From the NCBI GenBank assembly GCA_902634405.1, contig CACPJY010000011.1, forward strand, positions 1 through 50,391: DNA of 50,391 nucleotides. The letters run 5' to 3'. A program made the translations under genes and the position numbers. The stretch's first letter is position 1; the number at the start of each line of letters is the position of its first letter. The stretch is from an uncultured Synechococcaceae cyanobacterium. Lineage in GTDB: Bacteria; Cyanobacteriota; Cyanobacteriia; PCC-6307; Cyanobiaceae. The notes under the pieces were generated by a model, which was not told where the DNA came from, searched no databases, and saw only the letters and a list, made by a program, of their open reading frames with translations. Below, piece after piece: positions 47,714 through 50,391 of the stretch.

Positions 47714-48028
47714 ATGTCTAACTGGTCTAAAAAGTTTGAAGAAGAATTAACTCTTATCTTGAAGGACTGGCTGAAGCACCATGGAAAGACACAGGCTGAC
47801 TTAAAAAAAGGTCTACAAGCTTCATCAACAAGAATGCCCTCCTTACTGGAAGTTCTTGAAAAAGAATATCGTATTGGAGGGCTTCACAAACTTTTAGATC
47901 GCCTATGTTTAATAGAAGCAGACTGGAGAAAACCCTCTTCAGATTCTGTTCAAGGTGAAGTTTCCTCTGACCCTTTTGGACAGCTAGACCTACTATTAGA
48001 AAAAATTAGGGATGACTGTACTAATTAA
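47714..48028 (+). CDS. Small hypothetical protein, mostly helical
   Basis: I do not recognise the family. The 104-residue product is charged (Lys and Glu rich) and helical, with the segment EELTLILKDWLKHHGKTQADLKKGLQ, followed by a loop of Ser and Arg and LLEVLEKEYRIGGLHKLLDRLCLIEADW. The KTQADLKKGL pattern loosely recalls the first helices of a helix-turn-helix, but the recognition helix is not clear. It has its own upstream gap of 135 bases after the sigma factor, so likely its own promoter. Confidence 0.6.
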   Translation: MSNWSKKFEEELTLILKDWLKHHGKTQADLKKGLQASSTRMPSLLEVLEKEYRIGGLHKLLDRLCLIEADWRKPSSDSVQGEVSSDPFGQLDLLLEKIRDDCTN

Positions 48029-48192
48029 GAAAACAATATACTATTTTATTTTTAAACTTATTAATGTGAGTACATTTTTATATGATTGAAATCATCTTTT
48101 AGATCTTCCAGAGATATAAGTAATGGTACTTTAATAAAGCAAGATTACACTTCCAAATCAATAAGTATGAATGCTAATAAGTCCATCTCTTA

Positions 48193-48717
48193 TCAATCAA
48201 CCCACAAAAACTCCAACCAGAAAGTGCCAGGCGAAGGATCAGTCCTAACAACTCGATGCAACATATTAGGCTTTATATGATATTGATCACCAATACTTAA
48301 ATCTAGGAAAGAGTCTTCCTCAAAGATCTCTATTCGAGCACTCCCTTTTAACAAAAGCAACCAAATATTTGAATCATTCTTTAGCCATTTACCTTCACAA
48401 CTAATATATGAACAAGATATGGTTAGGTCTAGCCTCCACTTTAAACCTTTTTTAATTAGAACCTTTCGTTGATCTCCAATTTGGGGCAATAAAGCTGCCA
48501 ACAGGTTTCCATCTTCAAACCTCCTTCGGGCTGGCCCAGGTTCTCCCCAACGTCGTCCAATTTGGAAGCCCCACTTTTTAGCAAGCTCAACTACTTGATT
48601 ATGATTTGTGCATTCTTCTAATAGAGCCTTTCTAGAAGGTTCTTCTTCAAGAGATCTGACCATCTCTTGAAGTTGCTTCACCTTATCTAGAAATAGCTGC
48701 AAATCTCTTTTAGACAT
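48193..48717 (-). CDS. Nif11-cupin fusion protein
   Basis: A 174-residue protein with a Nif11-like N-terminal segment (about 1-60: DLQLFLDKVKQLQEMVRSL, then QVVELAKKWGFQIGRRWGE) joined to a single cupin domain (about 78-174: DSNIWLLLLKGSARIEIF and SIGDQYHIKPNMLHRVV, the GDxxxI...H part of cupin motif 2). Cupins bind small molecules or metals; here only the motif-2 His is clear. The family is seen in picocyanobacteria but has no assigned function as far as I can recall. It has its own 281-base upstream gap, and faces the small hypothetical across about 160 bases. Confidence 0.72.
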   Translation of the reverse strand: MSKRDLQLFLDKVKQLQEMVRSLEEEPSRKALLEECTNHNQVVELAKKWGFQIGRRWGEPGPARRRFEDGNLLAALLPQIGDQRKVLIKKGLKWRLDLTISCSYISCEGKWLKNDSNIWLLLLKGSARIEIFEEDSFLDLSIGDQYHIKPNMLHRVVRTDPSPGTFWLEFLWVD

Positions 48718-48998
48718 GTACTATTCTGAAAAGTCCTACTAGTAATTAAAGATAAAATCTTCTCTGAAATACTCAAGTTTTTGTTGGATAAGAAAATATT
48801 ACTCAAAGAATTTACAAAAATTCGCTTAGTCCATATAAGTCTTGAAATGATTCTTTATGACCTTCTCAGCCAATAGTCTTGTTTAAGAGAAATCATAAAT
48901 AAGCTTATATATATGACATTAGTCTAAAATGTTTATTAACTATGCTTTATTTATTTAGAACATAGGCAAAATGAAACTAAATCATCCTCTGAATTATA
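48718..48998. other. AT-rich intergenic gap between divergent genes
   Basis: The largest non-coding gap in the window (281 bases), between the Nif11-cupin gene (minus) and the c6-type cytochrome (plus). It is AT-rich and must carry both promoters. I find no tRNA, strong hairpin or conserved ORF in it. Runs such as TATATATATG near 48910 could be -10 like, but many such runs exist. Confidence 0.6.
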
Positions 48999-49370
48999 AT
49001 GGAAGCCTTAATCAGCAAAAGCAAATGGAAAATGTATATGTCTTTTCTAATAGGATTTTTAATTACAGTTTATCTAATCACTTCCGAAGCAAATGCAACC
49101 GAGCTCCAAAGAGAACCAGGTGAAGTGCTATTTCTCGAAAACTGTGCTGGCTGCCATATAAATGGTGGAAATATTATTCGGAGAGGTAAATCCTTAAAGC
49201 TTAATTCTTTAAAGAAAAATGGAATCAATAGTCCTGAAGACATAGCAAAAATTGCACGAGAAGGAGTTGGAATAATGAGTGGTTATGAAGAACTTCTAGG
49301 CAAAGGTGGTGACAAGCTAGTCTCCATTTGGATATGGAATCAAGCTCAAAATGCTTGGATCCAAGGGTAG
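48999..49370 (+). CDS. petJ: c6-type cytochrome precursor
   Basis: A lumenal c-type cytochrome. The N-terminal hydrophobic segment (about 14-28, ending in EANA) is a signal peptide. The mature part (about 95 residues) begins with GEVLFLENCAGCHINGG, containing the heme-binding CxxCH, and continues with GINSPEDIAKIAREGVGIMSGYEELL, the Met being the probable sixth ligand, and the ending WIWNQAQNAWIQG. This is like cytochrome c6 in layout, but the longer lysine-rich linker and the IMSGY motif (not AMPAF) fit the c6B/c6C-like group. It could carry electrons to photosystem I as petE does. The 3' end overlaps the YCII gene by 25 bases. Confidence 0.85.
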   Translation: MEALISKSKWKMYMSFLIGFLITVYLITSEANATELQREPGEVLFLENCAGCHINGGNIIRRGKSLKLNSLKKNGINSPEDIAKIAREGVGIMSGYEELLGKGGDKLVSIWIWNQAQNAWIQG

Positions 49371-49615
49371 ACCTCCAGCACTGTCCAAATACCTTCCTCC
49401 CAGTAAACGTCTTCTTCTAAAAGTTTCTTTACAGTTTCAATACTATTAGCTTCAAAAACCCCGAAAACATGTGTATTGCATTTAGTAGGTCCAAGAGTAA
49501 TAAGAATGCCTTGATCTTTTAGAGCACTAAGTCTTGTCAGATGCTTATCTCTAAAAGGCGCACGCTTTTCAAGTGCCTTTTCACAGTATCTACCCCAAAG
49601 AACAAATCTAGCCAT
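49346..49615 (-). CDS. YCII-related (YciI-like) small protein
   Basis: An 89-residue YCII-family protein. It starts ARFVLWGRYCEKALEKRAPFRDKHLTRLSALKDQGILITLGP, with the His in KHLTRL and a ferredoxin-like alpha/beta pattern, then GVFEANSIETVKKLLEEDVYWEEGIWTVLEVYPW. The YciI family may be hydrolases or ligand-binding proteins; the function is unclear. It is convergent with the cytochrome and overlaps it by 25 bases. Confidence 0.8.
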   Translation of the reverse strand: MARFVLWGRYCEKALEKRAPFRDKHLTRLSALKDQGILITLGPTKCNTHVFGVFEANSIETVKKLLEEDVYWEEGIWTVLEVYPWIQAF

Positions 49616-49631
49616 TAAATTAAAGGTGAAG

Positions 49632-49661
49632 TGTCATTGATAAATTAGCAGTCAAATGACA
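49632..49661 (+). promoter_or_regulatory. Inverted repeat upstream of cyAbrB, possible operator
   Basis: TGTCATT (49632-49638) and AATGACA (49655-49661) form a 7-base inverted repeat with a 16-base spacer, midway between the divergent YCII and cyAbrB genes. Half-sites spaced this way could be an operator. cyAbrB proteins often bind upstream of their own genes, but no specific evidence supports that here. Confidence 0.3.
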
Positions 49662-49716
49662 TACATATACAACATAAATTGCTATGTTAATCAAGTAGAT
49701 TCACAATTGATTGATC

Positions 49717-50079
49717 ATGCTTACTGGCAGTGACCTACTTTCAAAAGTAAAAGAACTTGGAGATGTCAGCAAATCCGATCTAGTTCGCGCCGTAGGATAT
49801 ATCTCCACTAAGAAGGGTGGTGGAGAGAGATTAAATTTCACTGCTTTCTATGAAGCTCTTCTTGAAGCTAAAGGTGTCAACTTTGGGGAAACTGGAGCAG
49901 CTGGTGTTGGCAAAGGCGGACGTAAGCTTAGCTATATTGCTACAGTCCAGGGAAATGGAAATCTTCTAATTGGTAAAGCTTATACAGCCCTTTTAAATCT
50001 AAAACCTGGAGATGATTTTGAGATTAAACTTGGTCGTAAACAAATAAAACTGACCCCTACTGGAACATTAGATAATTAA
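49717..50079 (+). CDS. cyAbrB-type transcriptional regulator
   Basis: An approximately 120-residue cyanobacterial AbrB-like regulator. It has the polar N-terminal segment LLSKVKELGDVSKSDLVRAVGYI, the KKGGGERLNFTAFYEALLEAKGVNFG region and the C-terminal AbrB-like part GRKLSYIATVQGNGNLLIGKAYTALLNLKPGDDFEIKLGRKQIKL, unique to cyAbrB with the DNA-binding fold at the C-terminus. These proteins regulate nitrogen and carbon metabolism genes. I chose the ATG at 49717; a TTG two codons earlier opens the frame. A terminator follows. Confidence 0.88.
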   Translation: MLTGSDLLSKVKELGDVSKSDLVRAVGYISTKKGGGERLNFTAFYEALLEAKGVNFGETGAAGVGKGGRKLSYIATVQGNGNLLIGKAYTALLNLKPGDDFEIKLGRKQIKLTPTGTLDN

Positions 50080-50142
50080 TAGGAATATTAAACAACAAGA
50101 AATGAAAGCAGATCATATTTTAATTAGTTATAAGGTTTGAGC

Positions 50143-50180
50143 AAAATAAAGTCCTTGCAGGATGTCAAGGGCTTTATTTT
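50143..50180. terminator. Bidirectional terminator between cyAbrB and trpA
   Basis: AAAATAAAGTCCTTG (50143-50157) pairs with CAAGGGCTTTATTTT (50166-50180), with one G-T pair, around an 8-base loop, flanked by A on one side and T on the other. It lies between two converging genes and can terminate both. Confidence 0.8.
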
Positions 50181-50205
50181 ATTTTAGAAAAGAAATAATT
50201 CATTT

Positions 50206-50391
50206 TTATTCGCAAGCTTTGGAAAGTGACCTACAAAAAGCAGCCGCTTGCTTTGCTTCGTTCCCGGGGGCAGATTCATTGATACATTTGACTAGTGCAC
50301 TACCAACAATTGCCCCATCTGCCCCCCAACTGCGAACCTGATTGACTTGTTGAACACCTGAAATACCAAAGCCAACTGATATTGGTAAAGT
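50206..50391 (-). CDS. trpA: Tryptophan synthase alpha chain, C-terminal end (cut by window edge)
   Basis: The last 61 residues of TrpA, which splits indole-3-glycerol phosphate. The beginning [15 protein letters not shown], the phosphate-binding GFGI site and [12 protein letters not shown] are diagnostic. The stop codon is at 50206-50208, and the frame is open to the right edge, so the rest lies outside the window. It faces cyAbrB across a shared terminator. Confidence 0.93.
   Translation of the reverse strand, partial: TLPISVGFGISGVQQVNQVRSWGADGAIVGSALVKCINESAPGNEAKQAAAFCRSLSKACE

Noticed and set aside
48086-48280. Plus-strand 64-codon open frame after the small hypothetical
   Set aside because: Composition is Ser/Lys/Asn rich with no family look, no good Shine-Dalgarno, and its 3' half runs antisense through the Nif11-cupin gene.
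1-50391. tRNA, rRNA, CRISPR array, insertion sequence or prophage
   Set aside because: I looked through the gaps for T-loop motifs, regularly spaced repeats, transposase genes and terminal repeats and saw none; a covariance-model scan would be the decisive test for small RNAs.

Overview
The window looks like about 50 kb of chromosome from a marine picocyanobacterium, most likely a low-light type Prochlorococcus. The evidence is the photosynthetic gene set (plastocyanin, a c6-type cytochrome, ndhD, hemE, menB/menD, Ycf51, DUF1824, cyAbrB), the moderate-to-low GC, very tight gene packing and many overlaps, and several protein families typical of picocyanobacteria (Nif11-type proteins, a short group 2 sigma factor). 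I see no phycobilisome genes, tRNA, rRNA, CRISPR array, insertion sequence or prophage. The clade assignment is inference; I had no reference to compare with.

Left end (1-9.6 kb): the first 820 bases hold two broken genes meeting head to head, an internal piece of ubiD (minus) and the 3' third of aroA (plus). This looks like a chimeric or rearranged junction at about 326-342. After it come an MnmC-like methyltransferase and glmU (plus), then a minus-strand run menD, menB, glgA, a membrane-anchored hypothetical and murF. It covers cell-wall precursor, phylloquinone and glycogen synthesis.

Middle left (9.6-24 kb): lepB and a DUF760 gene; a minus-strand group of a DUF4336 protein, a Mn/Zn-type ABC permease and ATPase, and a DUF697-like membrane protein; then a plus-strand series with an Arg/Gly-rich ribbon-helix-helix-like protein, trpS, a lambda-R-like lytic enzyme, thrS, DUF1824, glucokinase, thrB and ndhD.

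Middle right (24-40 kb): the oligopeptidase prlC faces a minus-strand cluster (tamB-like 1343-residue protein, a half-length ROK-like protein, proA, folB, a lipase). Divergent from tamB are ycf51, a DUF4332 helix-hairpin-helix protein, a small secreted protein, a CocE/NonD hydrolase, glgB, hemE and an SDR epimerase.

Right end (40-50.4 kb): petE with a clear terminator, a small Nif11 protein, clpB, hupE, queD, hisIE, a DUF2214 membrane protein, a group 2 sigma factor with a structured leader, a small hypothetical, a Nif11-cupin fusion, a c6-type cytochrome, a YCII protein, a cyAbrB regulator, and the 3' end of trpA cut by the window edge.

As a whole this is mostly housekeeping core genome. 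The points most worth a second look are the ubiD/aroA junction, the upstream ORF plus SD-masking hairpin before the sigma factor, the non-standard menD start, the lambda-type lysozyme in a non-phage setting, the half ROK protein, and the two Nif11 proteins.
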